Assembly: GCA_021234155.1 (NCBI GenBank)
Contig: JAJEKV010000039.1
Location: 7,170,912-7,234,911, forward strand
From: Isoetes taiwanensis
Lineage: Eukaryota > Streptophyta > Lycopodiopsida > Isoetales > Isoetaceae
Length of the DNA: 64,000 nucleotides
Reading direction: 5' to 3'
Shown: positions 1 through 8,663 of the stretch, piece by piece
Layout of the letters: the number at the start of each line of letters is the position of its first letter
How positions within the stretch are numbered: position 1 is the first letter of the stretch
Position numbers and translations under genes: made by a program
The notes under the pieces: generated by a model
What the model saw: the letters and a program-made list of their open reading frames with translations, nothing else
What the model was told of the DNA's origin: nothing
Database searches by the model: none

Positions 1-245
1 CTACAAGTATATCCAATGGGATACTTATTGCCACAGGTATGTTGTCATCTTGTTCAGAGTTCTGATTGAAATCTAATGTTTAAACTATTAAATACATTTT
101 TTTAAATCATCATTTGAGTCCCAAGCCAATGAAATCTTCTACCTATGACAACAACATGGTAGATAACCATTTTAGCTGTTCCAACATTGATATTATGGCT
201 ATTGATGACTACGATGTTAGTAAATTGCGTGCTAATGCCGTCAAT

Positions 246-410
246 ATCTGAAACTCTTGCTTCTAGTATTTCTAGCCTTGAATGGTCACTTTGGACAAGA
301 GACTGTGAAGAAGACCATTTCTACATGCAGGTTTTGTAAAAATTAATTGTCGAGGTTTCTTTTCTAGAAAAGCAATAGTGGAAGAACTTGCAGATGATGA
401 CTTCCGTAAA
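246..410 (+). pseudogene. Aldo-keto reductase gene fragment (two damaged exon pieces), copy A
   Basis: Two pieces match the aldo-keto reductase gene at 56,940-58,010. Piece one (about 246-330) reads like the segment around EWSLWTRD and ends TGCAG before GT, the same splice position as the exon ending at 57,389, but it has an internal deletion of the stretch corresponding to [13 protein letters not shown]. Piece two (about 350-410) reads RGFF..KAIVEEL....FRK and ends before GTAAAG, as the exon ending at 57,573 does. The intron between them has shrunk to about 20 bp. Retained splice borders indicate copying at the DNA level rather than retroposition. No product is expected. Confidence 0.8.
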
Positions 411-512
411 GTAAAGATATTTTTCCATTGTTTCTACCATATTATGTTTCTATGCTCTAATATTTTGCTTGGTCTAGATTCTGTGTAATATTAACCAGTG
501 TTGTCCATCTTA

Positions 513-697
513 GGGTGCTTTCCCATGGGCAGAAAACCTCCAGGTTTCCTGAAGGTCTGGCTTGCTATTCCGATGTTCCCATGAGGTAAGAGCCTGAGTG
601 GCTGAGGTTAAGAACCTCATTTGGAAAGTAATCCCGACGATTACTTTTGGACCTGGATCTGACCTCATCCAGGTCCGTCCGTCCATGGGAAAGCACA
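513..697. mobile_element. MITE-like element, copy A
   Basis: A 185-bp segment has inverted ends: GTGCTTTCCCATGG near 516 and CCATGGGAAAGCAC near 683. The bases CTTA flank both sides (509-512 and 698-701) and could be a target duplication, although four bases can match by chance. It encodes nothing. The same element lies in copy B at 26,928-27,115, so it was in place before the block duplicated. Superfamily not assigned. Confidence 0.5.
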
Positions 698-1360
698 CTT
701 ATACTAAACGCCAAATACCTAGTTCCACACGCTAACATTCCTAACCATTGCTTTTCTAAAATTAGCATCTGGTAAGTTTCTCTTAGGTGGCCCTTCTCGT
801 CCATCTTCGGCAGTCGCACAAAATCAGATACAGGCGAGGTTATTTCTCATTTTTAAACCTCCACCTTTGGGTAACTTGGGTTCATGTATATTAAATAGTT
901 ACCATGCACTATGCGCACTGCCATAGGTCTTAACAAATTGATCAGAAACAGAAGTTTTTGCTTTGTTAAACTGATTCTTCCTTTGCACACTTGTAATTCA
1001 TCTTTAGATAATTAAAGAAAGTCAAAAGCTTTTACATGTTTGCATGGTTCTTACCCTCTCGATCTGTGCAAGTAAAGAAATATAAAGACGAGCTTCAGCT
1101 TCAGTTTGCAGCAAGCATTGTAAGCAGTGGCTTCATCTGGAATGTTCCTTGCTTTGTTCCGCCTCCTCTCTGTTGTCCAATTTGCAATTTGTTTAGGATA
1201 TGCCTGACGGTAGAGATTGTTTGGGCCTATGATAGTGGCATAAATGAGCTCCTTCCTTTTCTTTCGGCTGATCCATGGCAGTGGAAGCAGAAGGGGAAGT
1301 AGGGGAAGCGGAATCTGATACTATCGTGCAACTACTTATTTTTGCATGGCTTTACCACAG
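698..1360. other. No recognised gene between MITE and ATG6 exon
   Basis: Mostly AT-rich sequence with short chance ORFs. I see no protein family, RNA gene or clear repeat. It ends TTTACCACAG at 1,351-1,360, which could be the splice acceptor of the following ATG6 exon. An 88-codon open frame at 1,036-1,302 is not recognised and is altered in copy B. Confidence 0.5.
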
Positions 1361-1760
1361 GTGGTCAAAACTGAGTTCATGGAAGTGTGCTGGCTAGAAG
1401 CAAAATGGATCACTCCTTTGTTGCTTTACCAAAGCAAAGATATCAAAGCTTTGCTTTCCTTCCACCACGGCCACGAAGTGGAGGACGAAATCACCCTAAT
1501 CCTGGTGTAGTTGCGACTGTTGCAGCTCCAGAGAGAGATTTTATGGGGACAAATATGCCTTCAAGTGTTACTGGTGAAAGTCATGGTGGTCGAACAATGG
1601 ATGAGTGTTTTGTTGTGTTGCCTTCAGCTGCGGCTTCAATGTATAGATATGAAGCCCCTACTGAGAGGGGAGTTGCACAAATATCCATTCTAGTGCGAGC
1701 TTTAATGCAAACGTTAATGTACTCGCCTGGGTTTTTGAAATCGCATCTGCTCAGGTGCAG
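1361..1760 (+). pseudogene. ATG6: ATG6/Beclin-1 exon fragment, copy A
   Basis: ATG6 is the plant Beclin-1, a subunit of the class III PI3-kinase complex that starts autophagosome formation. The frame contains MDHSFVALPKQR, then PPRPRSGG, then MDECFVVLPSAAASMYRYE. This is the order of conserved short blocks in the N-terminal region of plant ATG6, ahead of the coiled coil. After a frameshift near 1,690 the downstream block reads SFNANVNVLAWVFEIASAQVQ and stops at CAG before GT (1,761), at the exon border where ATG6 proteins continue VEQPLC. A TGA at 1,372 interrupts the start of the exon frame. The upstream zinc-binding CxxC exon and the downstream coiled-coil/BARA exons are not in the window, so this is an isolated exon and not a working gene. 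Confidence 0.82.
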
Positions 1761-1775
1761 GTCGCCCACTTTATT

Positions 1776-3062
1776 GGCTCCCTAAATTGACTAGAGGAGC
1801 CAAGGGGATCCGCTTGAGCGAATCGTGGGGATTCGCTCAGGCGAATCCTCTCGTGACATGGCGTCCACGTCCGCCCCCAAAGGGGGATTCGCTTAAGCGA
1901 ATCCCCAACCCATAGTTAAGAAAAGACGTGTGAAGAAATCCCGCTGGATGTGACGTGCTAAAAAATTCTTGGGGGGATTCCCTTGAGCGAATCCCCCTCC
2001 CCCTACATTAATGCATGTACTTTTGTTTCACATGAGGGGGGGGATTCGCTCAAGGGAATCCCCCCAATATAATTAATGATGTACATTTTTTCACATGTGT
2101 GTGGGGGATTCGCTCAAGGGAATCCCCCCAATATAATTAATGCATATAATTTTTTGTTTGACATGTGTTGATTGTTGACGCAAACTAGCCTATGTGTTGG
2201 GTGGGACAAAATGAATCCTCAAAAAAGCTTGACTATCCTTTAGCATTAGTTACAGGCGATTTCCTCTAGCAATGCGCCACATGAAAGGACTGTTCTAGCA
2301 TATTGAGGCAACGTGGCAAGATAGGAGTGTTCTAATATGTTTTGAAATATTGAAAGAAGGGTGGACGAGGAGGGAGGGATCATAGTCAAAATATGATGGA
2401 TGCAAAACAATTACGTGGGTTAAGGGCGTGTATATACTACATGGAAGGGGTGGTAATTTTTTTCTTGGGCTTCTCAATGATCTTAGCATCAAGCCCAAAC
2501 GTTTTTTGCAAAAGCTCGGTACCCAATCCAGACCCAAAAAGGGCAGAAGGAAATCTCTGGGTACCATCGTTAGACTGTTAATGCAAGAGCGCTTCTCGTG
2601 TTACAAATTAGGTACAAGAAAATTAAAAAAAGCGAGACATGGGGGGAGGAACCCAACGCATGCAATATTGTTGGGGGGATTCCCTTGAGCGAATCCCCCC
2701 CCCCACACATGTGAAAAAAAAAGTACATCATTAATTATATTGGGGGGATTCGCTCAAGGGAATCCCCCCCTCATGTGAAACAAAAGTACATACATTAATG
2801 CACGTGCATATTGGGGGAGGGGGATTCGCTCAAGGGAATCCCCCCAAGATTTTTTAAGCATGTCAAATCCAGTGGGATTTCTTCACACGTTTTTTTTAAC
2901 TATGGTTTGGGGATTCGCTTAAGCAAATCCCCCTTTGGGGGCGGACGTGGACGCCACGTCACGAGAGGATTCGCTTGAGCGAATCCCCATGATTCGCTCA
3001 AGCGAATCCCAGGGATTCGCTCAAGCGAATCCCCTTGGGTCCCCTAGTTAATCTAGGGAGCC
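1776..3062. mobile_element. Foldback element with long inverted repeats and many short palindromes, copy A
   Basis: About 400 bp at the left (from GGCTCCCTAAATTGACTAG) is the reverse complement of about 400 bp at the right (ending in GGGAGCC at 3,062), so the whole 1.29-kb segment can fold into one hairpin. The arms carry around a dozen copies or near-copies of the palindrome GATTCGCTCAAGCGAATC flanked by G and C runs, near 1,808, 1,830, 1,887, 1,976, 2,043, 2,108, 2,676, 2,748, 2,825, 2,915, 2,970, 2,990 and 3,012. The centre (about 2,180-2,640) is unrelated sequence with no transposase. No clear target duplication is seen. It begins 15 bp after the ATG6 exon. Likely a non-autonomous foldback or MULE-like DNA transposon. 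Confidence 0.75.
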
Positions 3063-3215
3063 GATAGTAGCGCCGGGTACAGGTTTTATGATCCTCTTTT
3101 GGGTGCATTATTTTTTAGTAGATGATTCTGTTACCATTGCCATTTCTTTATTCCTTTACACTGGTGATATCAAAACAATTGTTTTTCCTTTTGTAACTTT
3201 ATGCACATACACAAG

Positions 3216-3531
3216 AAATGAGAAAGAATGAGGAAGAATGGGAAAGAGTGAGGAATAAAGAATGAGAAAGCATGAGGAAGAAAGAATGAGGAAGAAAGAA
3301 TGAGAAAGAATGAGAAAGAAATGAGGAAAGAAGAAATATGGGAAGAAAGAATGAGGAAAGAATGAAGCATGGAAGAAGGAGGAAGAAATGAAGCATGAGG
3401 AAGAATGAGGAAGAAATGAAGCATGAGGAAGAAAGAAGGAGGAAGAATGAACGAGGCATGGAAGAATGGGAAGAAAAAAAATCAAGAACAAAGAAGAAGA
3501 GGAAGGAAAGGAAAACAAAAAAAGAGGAAGG
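3216..3531 (+). repeat. Purine-rich minisatellite, copy A
   Basis: Over 300 bp the plus strand is almost only A and G, built from variants of GAATGAGGAAGAA and AATGAGAAAG with occasional GCATG. This creates long Ser/Phe-rich ORFs on the minus strand, which are composition artefacts. A polypurine tract of this length can form triplex or R-loop structures. Copy B at 29,594 is about 30 bp shorter. Confidence 0.85.
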
Positions 3532-4755
3532 TTGGGCATGCACCATTCAATCCAAAAAACCTATTCAATCTAAAAAACATGATATACTAACCTTAGAAAA
3601 GTTGCTTGCAGGTAGATCAGGGTACTAGCGCCGCGGATCGCCCAAGAACCTCGAAGTGACGAGCCTGCCGAGTTGACCCTCTAGGCAACTCGGGATCTTG
3701 TCAATACTGTGCTAATTCTAGGTTGGCGTGACAAACAATTGGATATGGTGAAGAATTGAATCTTCCTCTTGCACAGTTGAAGTGACACGCTCAAAACTCA
3801 ATAAGCAAAATACTTATGATCTCAATATAATCAGATAACATTACATCCAAAGAATCCATATTCTCAACAAATATAATATCTAATTGTGAACAATTCAACC
3901 CAGGAGCTTCGCTCAACCATGATCCTCAGTTGCACCGCTGCCATCCCTTGCTTATTCACTGCACATGCATTCACTGGGGTTAGTCCTCGTGACTAAGTGG
4001 GGATCCCTGGCTGCCACTGCATGCATGGAAATACTCTGCAATTCTTGGATAAGCACAAACACAGACGAAAAATTCTACGTGAGTACAGTGCTAAGACAAT
4101 GACAACATAATCCAAAGAAATATCAACATGAACATCAGAAGCAAGACATAGTCAAAAATACCAAACCATCATGACACATAGCTCCGGGACAATGGGAAGC
4201 TCAGCCAGCCTACATGCAGGCCCTGTTAGCAGAGAAATGCCCGGCCAGCTCACATTCCGAGCCCCGTTGGCGGAGTTGGTGGGGTGAACCTCGTATGCGC
4301 ATACCCTTCCCAGCCCACGTCTGGCACTGGAGGACCTCTTACCATAGAGTTCACAAGAGTTGACGTGCATCCCCTTCCACCGGATGCCACGCCCGGTGTC
4401 ACAAAGCACAAGAACATATCACAGAGAATCACAGATGACATGAGTAATGCCGGAACAACCTAGGCCACCGAACCTAGAAGCCCGACCCCGGAGGATCCAA
4501 GAGATAACAAAATACCAGACAACAGTGGACAATGCAAGACCAAGACATGTGAAGTTCATTAGAATGTTCTCTATACATGTGCCTAGATCATACTCTTGCC
4601 GATGTTGCCTGTACAACTTGCCCATGTTGAAGTAGCTAACTTACTGATCCAAACATGTTGAGGAAGTCACAAGCCTAACTATCATCGATGTAGCTCCCAT
4701 ACCTATGTACTTCACTGAACAAGGAAAAACAACATTCCAAACAATGCAAACTTAC
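3532..4755. other. Unassigned sequence, copy A
   Basis: No gene family recognised. A small stem-loop is present at 3,668-3,693 with arms CCGAGTTG and CAACTCGG. Short ORFs on both strands are not conserved as frames in copy B, where CAG/CTG-rich parts differ by indels. Confidence 0.4.
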
Positions 4756-4861
4756 CTCAGAACCATTCTCCCATGAGGATAATCCATTAGCTTCCACTCC
4801 ATAGCCTCATCTGGACAGTCCATAGGCCTCATATAGCTCTCGATGCCCAACTTCTCATGAT
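4756..4861 (-). other. Candidate orphan exon, identical in both copies
   Basis: On the minus strand a 106-bp open stretch begins after AAAG (at 4,862) and ends AG before GTAAGT, a consensus splice donor. It would encode about 35 residues including EKLGIESYMRPMDCPDEAME and then WKLMDYPHGRMVLR. I do not recognise the family. Copy B (31,104-31,209) is identical here although nearby sequence differs. A candidate host-gene exon caught in the block is one reading. Coding-like appearance by chance is possible. Confidence 0.3.
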
Positions 4862-4899
4862 CTTTAAGGTTCCACCCTTTTATTTATCTTTTAACAATT

Positions 4900-4950
4900 G
4901 TTAGCTAAGGTTTTTAATATTCCATATTAAAAACCAACTTCCTTAGCTAC
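4900..4950. repeat. AT-rich hairpin
   Basis: Imperfect inverted repeat: GTTAGCTAAGGTTTTTAATA on the left (4,900-4,920) pairs with the right arm ending CCTTAGCTAC (4,924-4,950), with a 3-bp loop and one internal bulge. Present in copy B at about 31,250-31,298. A similar GCTAAGG...GGTGGAA arrangement occurs near 60,660 inside the second LTR, so this may be debris of a related LTR. Confidence 0.5.
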
Positions 4951-6529
4951 TAATTTAATTGGCACAATTAATGTAAAACACGGGAATTCCGCACTTCCAA
5001 CTTAAAAGTCCATAAGATCTCATGGACCAGAATCACGTGATACCACCTGCCAAATGATTCCTTACACTAGGCCCCATCTTCAGGAGCCAAAATTATCTCA
5101 GTTATTAGTCTTGTGATTATTAAGCTTAGATATTATCGTTTCTTATTTACGAAGTTCCATTATTCACAACAAAGCAAATTCTTACATATTTCCAACCCTT
5201 GTATTTTCCCAACTCACTTGCCTTTACTTACTCGGTGGATGGCCTGCTAGATCCCAAACACCTTATACTTTCATGTTCCCTTTCTTATCTTAGAGTTAAG
5301 TTCCATGATATGCACTTAAATTCAACTGTTCATAGAATACAAATGCTTATTACATGCTTTTGTCTATTGTGTATCTGCAGCTCACCCAAACTTATTCTCA
5401 CGAATGATCGTACCTCATCTTGGCTACTCATGCTTCCTATTTCCCCTTGAACCACCAAATTGTTAATTAAACATAGGGCAAAGTACAACAAGGAATAAAC
5501 AAGACCAACAAAATAACAAAAAGAGCAACACAAACCTTGAGACCCACTTTTTGGGTGCGGCCTTCCGAAACCTCGCACGAGAGGTGCTTGTGAGAGAGCG
5601 ACCAGCACTGCTCAAGCACGGCCGGGGAACTTCGAGGCCCCAATCCGGCCTTCTCTTCCAAATTCCGACCTGATTCAACTAGTTTTGTTGCCTCAACCAA
5701 CCAGCCAACAAGCAATAAGCTTCTGATTCATCAACAGTTCCGGGCTGGCAAAGGATTAATCAAGGTAAATCGGCACTTTAACTTCCCAAATCGGCTGTTT
5801 AGAAGCAATTCGTCCTCTGTCCCATAAACTTGGGTCTGATCTCGAGGCGATTGGGTCTTCTTCTGTCCCATGAAATGATCATGCCGACCTCTGAGTCACC
5901 AATTCAGCCCATGATTCCTTCAGTTCAACCTCTTATCCCACCGAATCCATCTGTTCTGGGTCCCTCTAAGAAGCTTCCATAAGCTTAGCATCCAACTGTG
6001 GCAATTCTGCTGCAGATTATGCCGTTGAGGTAGCCCATAATATCCCAATTTAATTCTAGAATATCAGCATAAACAATCTCGCCTCACAGGCTTTACCAGG
6101 GCCTTGGCAATTCCAGCCATAGCTAAGACAAAGAAAGTCTACCATCCCAAAAGCATGTACAAATTGATTCTTGGCAGCCTATGCAAGCCATAACTTGAAT
6201 CCACAAAATCCAAAACCCCACCTGATAGAATATATTGATGCAGTTTTTGATGCAGTCCCAAGCTCCTACGTTCTTTCTTGCTTCGACAATCCTCCCAGTG
6301 CAATCCTTCCAAGCTCCTGCCTCCTCATAGCTTCACGTTTGCAAAAAGCCCTTTTCCCAAATCTATTTCTATGCAAAATCTTTGTTCATATTTGTCACAT
6401 GCTGCATGTATGCCAAGCATGCATATATGCACATAAATACGTATATTAAACTGTCAAGTGGCCAGGACCGTTACACTCGAAGAAGTAGGGCAAAAAGAAG
6501 TTCCGGAAAAGCCGGTCGCCCGCGGGTTC
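4951..6529. other. Unassigned sequence with LTR-like hints, copy A
   Basis: No coding family recognised. GTGATACCACC at 5,037-5,047 resembles the reverse complement of a tRNA-iMet primer-binding site (copy B reads GCTGATACCACC). The following bases start TG, which would fit a minus-strand LTR running rightwards from about 5,048. I cannot find the other LTR end or any gag/pol, so this is only a hint. Minus-strand ORFs near 5,330-5,715 are hydrophobic but not conserved with copy B. Confidence 0.3.
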
Positions 6530-6640
6530 AAAATATTACAGAGCGTCGCATGCGACGCGCATGCGACGTTATTTCAAACCTGCGTCGCCCGCGACGTCCC
6601 CGCGACGTATTTTGTTATAGCGACGTTATGTTTTTTGCAT
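6530..6640. repeat. CG-rich cluster of CGTCGC/GCGACG palindromes
   Basis: The palindrome CGTCGCATGCGACG is followed directly by GCGCATGCGACG, then further CGTCGC, CGCGACG and GCGACG words up to about 6,630, inside otherwise AT-rich DNA. Copy B (about 32,868-32,950) has the same cluster with several bases changed. The cause is unknown; it resembles a dense CG methylation target rather than a gene. Confidence 0.5.
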
Positions 6641-6689
6641 CTTTTTTTTAATGTGAAGCTCATTAAAGTTTGTCCCTAGGCTTATTTGA

Positions 6690-7200
6690 ACAGTCCTGAG
6701 GCATGCATGCAGTCAATCACATTCCGGATTCTATTACTACCAGCGAAAATTGTATGAGCGAAGTCGAATCGCCGTTCCTGGGGACGGTCGCCCCAGGACG
6801 CTTCGCGGTTTGACAGGTTCTCCCGGACCGATCTTGGATTTTTTTGGTCCTGCTTGGAGCTGGATCCTTGAACGGAGGATTCAACGGTCGGATATATAGG
6901 GGAACTGAGCTTCGAAAGGGTGTTCATTAGCATACAGTCCCCCCAGGGGGCGGTGCCAGGACAGGCTGCCTCGAGAACGTTTTTGGGGTCCGTCTCCTGG
7001 GGACGGGACTCTCCCCTCTACTGAGGTGGCCATTCAAAGTCTTCGCCTTGTTTGACTTGGGGAAGGGTGCCAGTCATGCTTGCCCAACAACGGGCTGCCT
7101 GGACCGTTCTAACCCGCTTGGGTCTGGACCTTATTCGAAAATTTTGGAAATTTTCCTGTATGCTGGTGATGACCATGGAAGCTAGCTGACCAAAAACCAT
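6690..7200 (+). repeat. Decayed half-monomer at left of array A
   Basis: This is a diverged relative of the second half of the 1.1-kb array monomer. It shares TTTGACAGGTTCTCCCGGAC, CTTGAACGGAGGATTCAACG, ACTCTCCCCTCTACTGAGG, TTGACTTGGGGAAGGGTGCC and CAACGGGCTGCC in the right order, and ends with the GAAAATTTTGGAAATTT block. Divergence from the array is far higher than among array monomers, as expected for an edge unit outside homogenisation. Confidence 0.75.
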
Positions 7201-7374
7201 AATTTAATTCCATGCCATGCATTAACTACGAATTTATAAACCATAAATGCAATAAAATGCATAACTAAAAGAGTGTGCATCGAAAAAAGGCGAGTCTTTG
7301 ACCAGGGGGGCAACAAGGCGGTGCACTATGAAGCAATCTTTCATCAAGGTACAATTGTTTCTGAGAAACAAAAC

Positions 7375-8663
7375 CAGTTCATTACAAGTTAGTTATGCCA
7401 TCCATGTCAAATAGCTTTAGCGAGCAGAAAAACCAAAACAAAAAACCTTCTAGAATCTGGCAAGTCACAGGGTTTACGTCCAATGCAATCTTAGACTAAG
7501 TATAACGTCCAGCGAGCCAAGGTCAACCCCAAGTACAATGATCCCACAAACTCCATTCCTTTGACCTTAGCTAACCCTTTGACCTAGACCTTCTCCGAAA
7601 ATTTCGAAAATTGGGCTGTGTGATGGAGATGGATTAGGAATCCAGCTGACAAAAAATCAGAATTTATTTTCGTACAATGCATTAATTGCGAATTTATGAA
7701 TGTCTTGCCCTTTGCAAAAGCCCCCGACTTCTACTTGCCACATCGGGAGGAGGACAGGCCCAAACTCCGCTCCGTCGGTTCCCCTTGCTCCGTATTCTCG
7801 GCTGCGGCTTCTCGGCCCAGTCCCAAGTGCAGCAGAGACCAAGTCTCGGCCCCAAAGCGCAAACCCTTCTAGAACACGGCAACCCACGGGGTTTACGTTT
7901 TGGAGGCCCCTCTCCTTGTCGTCGGTCGGGCGGGACCTTGCTCCGTGACTTGGCGTGGAGTGGGGGTGTTGATGCGAGCACGGACCCTAAAATCCCGGGA
8001 AGGCTGCTTGCCCGAATTTCCTCTCCCCAAGGCCAAGGGGCCGGACGGGCGACCTCCCCCTCTCGGAACTACGATTTGACTCTGCCAATGGACTCGAGCG
8101 TCGGCGTTGCCCTAGGGACCAAGTTACGTGGCCAGAAGACCAAAACTTCGGCCCCAAAACAAAACCCTTCTAGAATCGGCAAGTCCACGGGGTTTACGTT
8201 TGGAGGCCCTCTCCTTGTCGAGATTTGGTGGGACCTTGCACCGTATCTTGACATGGAGTGGGCGCCTGAGAGCTGGGACCCTAAACTCCCAGGAAGTTGC
8301 TTGCCCCGAATTGAGTTCATTACAAGTTAATTATGCCATCCATGTCAAATAGCTTTAGGGGGCGGTCCGTTGAACAAGGGCATTCTCTCTATCCATATGC
8401 CTTGATCTTTGAAACACAACCATCATCACAAGCAACCAAATCTAACCCCCCCCAACCCGCACTAGTCTTTTGCTTTTACGTAATCATTTATCTTCATTCT
8501 AGTAGTTATGATGCTTTTCTATAATCATTTATCTTCATTCTAATAGTTATGATGCTTATATTCTCAATGCAATCTTAGACCAAGTATAGCGTCCGGTGAG
8601 CCAAGGTCAACCCCAAGTACAACGATCCCACAAACTCCATTCCTTTGACCTTAGCTAACCCTT
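7375..8663 (+). repeat. Irregular left edge of array A: truncated monomer between repeated spacers
   Basis: A spacer beginning GTTCATTACAAGTTAGTTAT (7,377) and ending with CCATTCCTTTGACCTTAGC (before 7,572) is repeated at 8,313-8,655. The second copy has an extra ~210 bp, including a short direct repeat. Between them is a truncated first monomer, and at about 8,131-8,312 an extra shortened copy of the CCCTTCTAGAA...GGTTTACG block. The same arrangement is found at 33,690-34,975 in copy B. Confidence 0.7.

Noticed and set aside
1776-3062. CRISPR-like array of spaced palindromic repeats
   Set aside because: Spacing is irregular, the repeats lie in two mirror-image arms of one hairpin, and the DNA is plant nuclear with introns and LTR elements.
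3156-3539. 127-codon minus-strand ORF rich in Phe, Ser and Leu (also 29,527-29,889)
   Set aside because: It is the complement of the purine-rich minisatellite; the hydrophobic appearance comes from TTC/TCC/CTT codons of a simple repeat.
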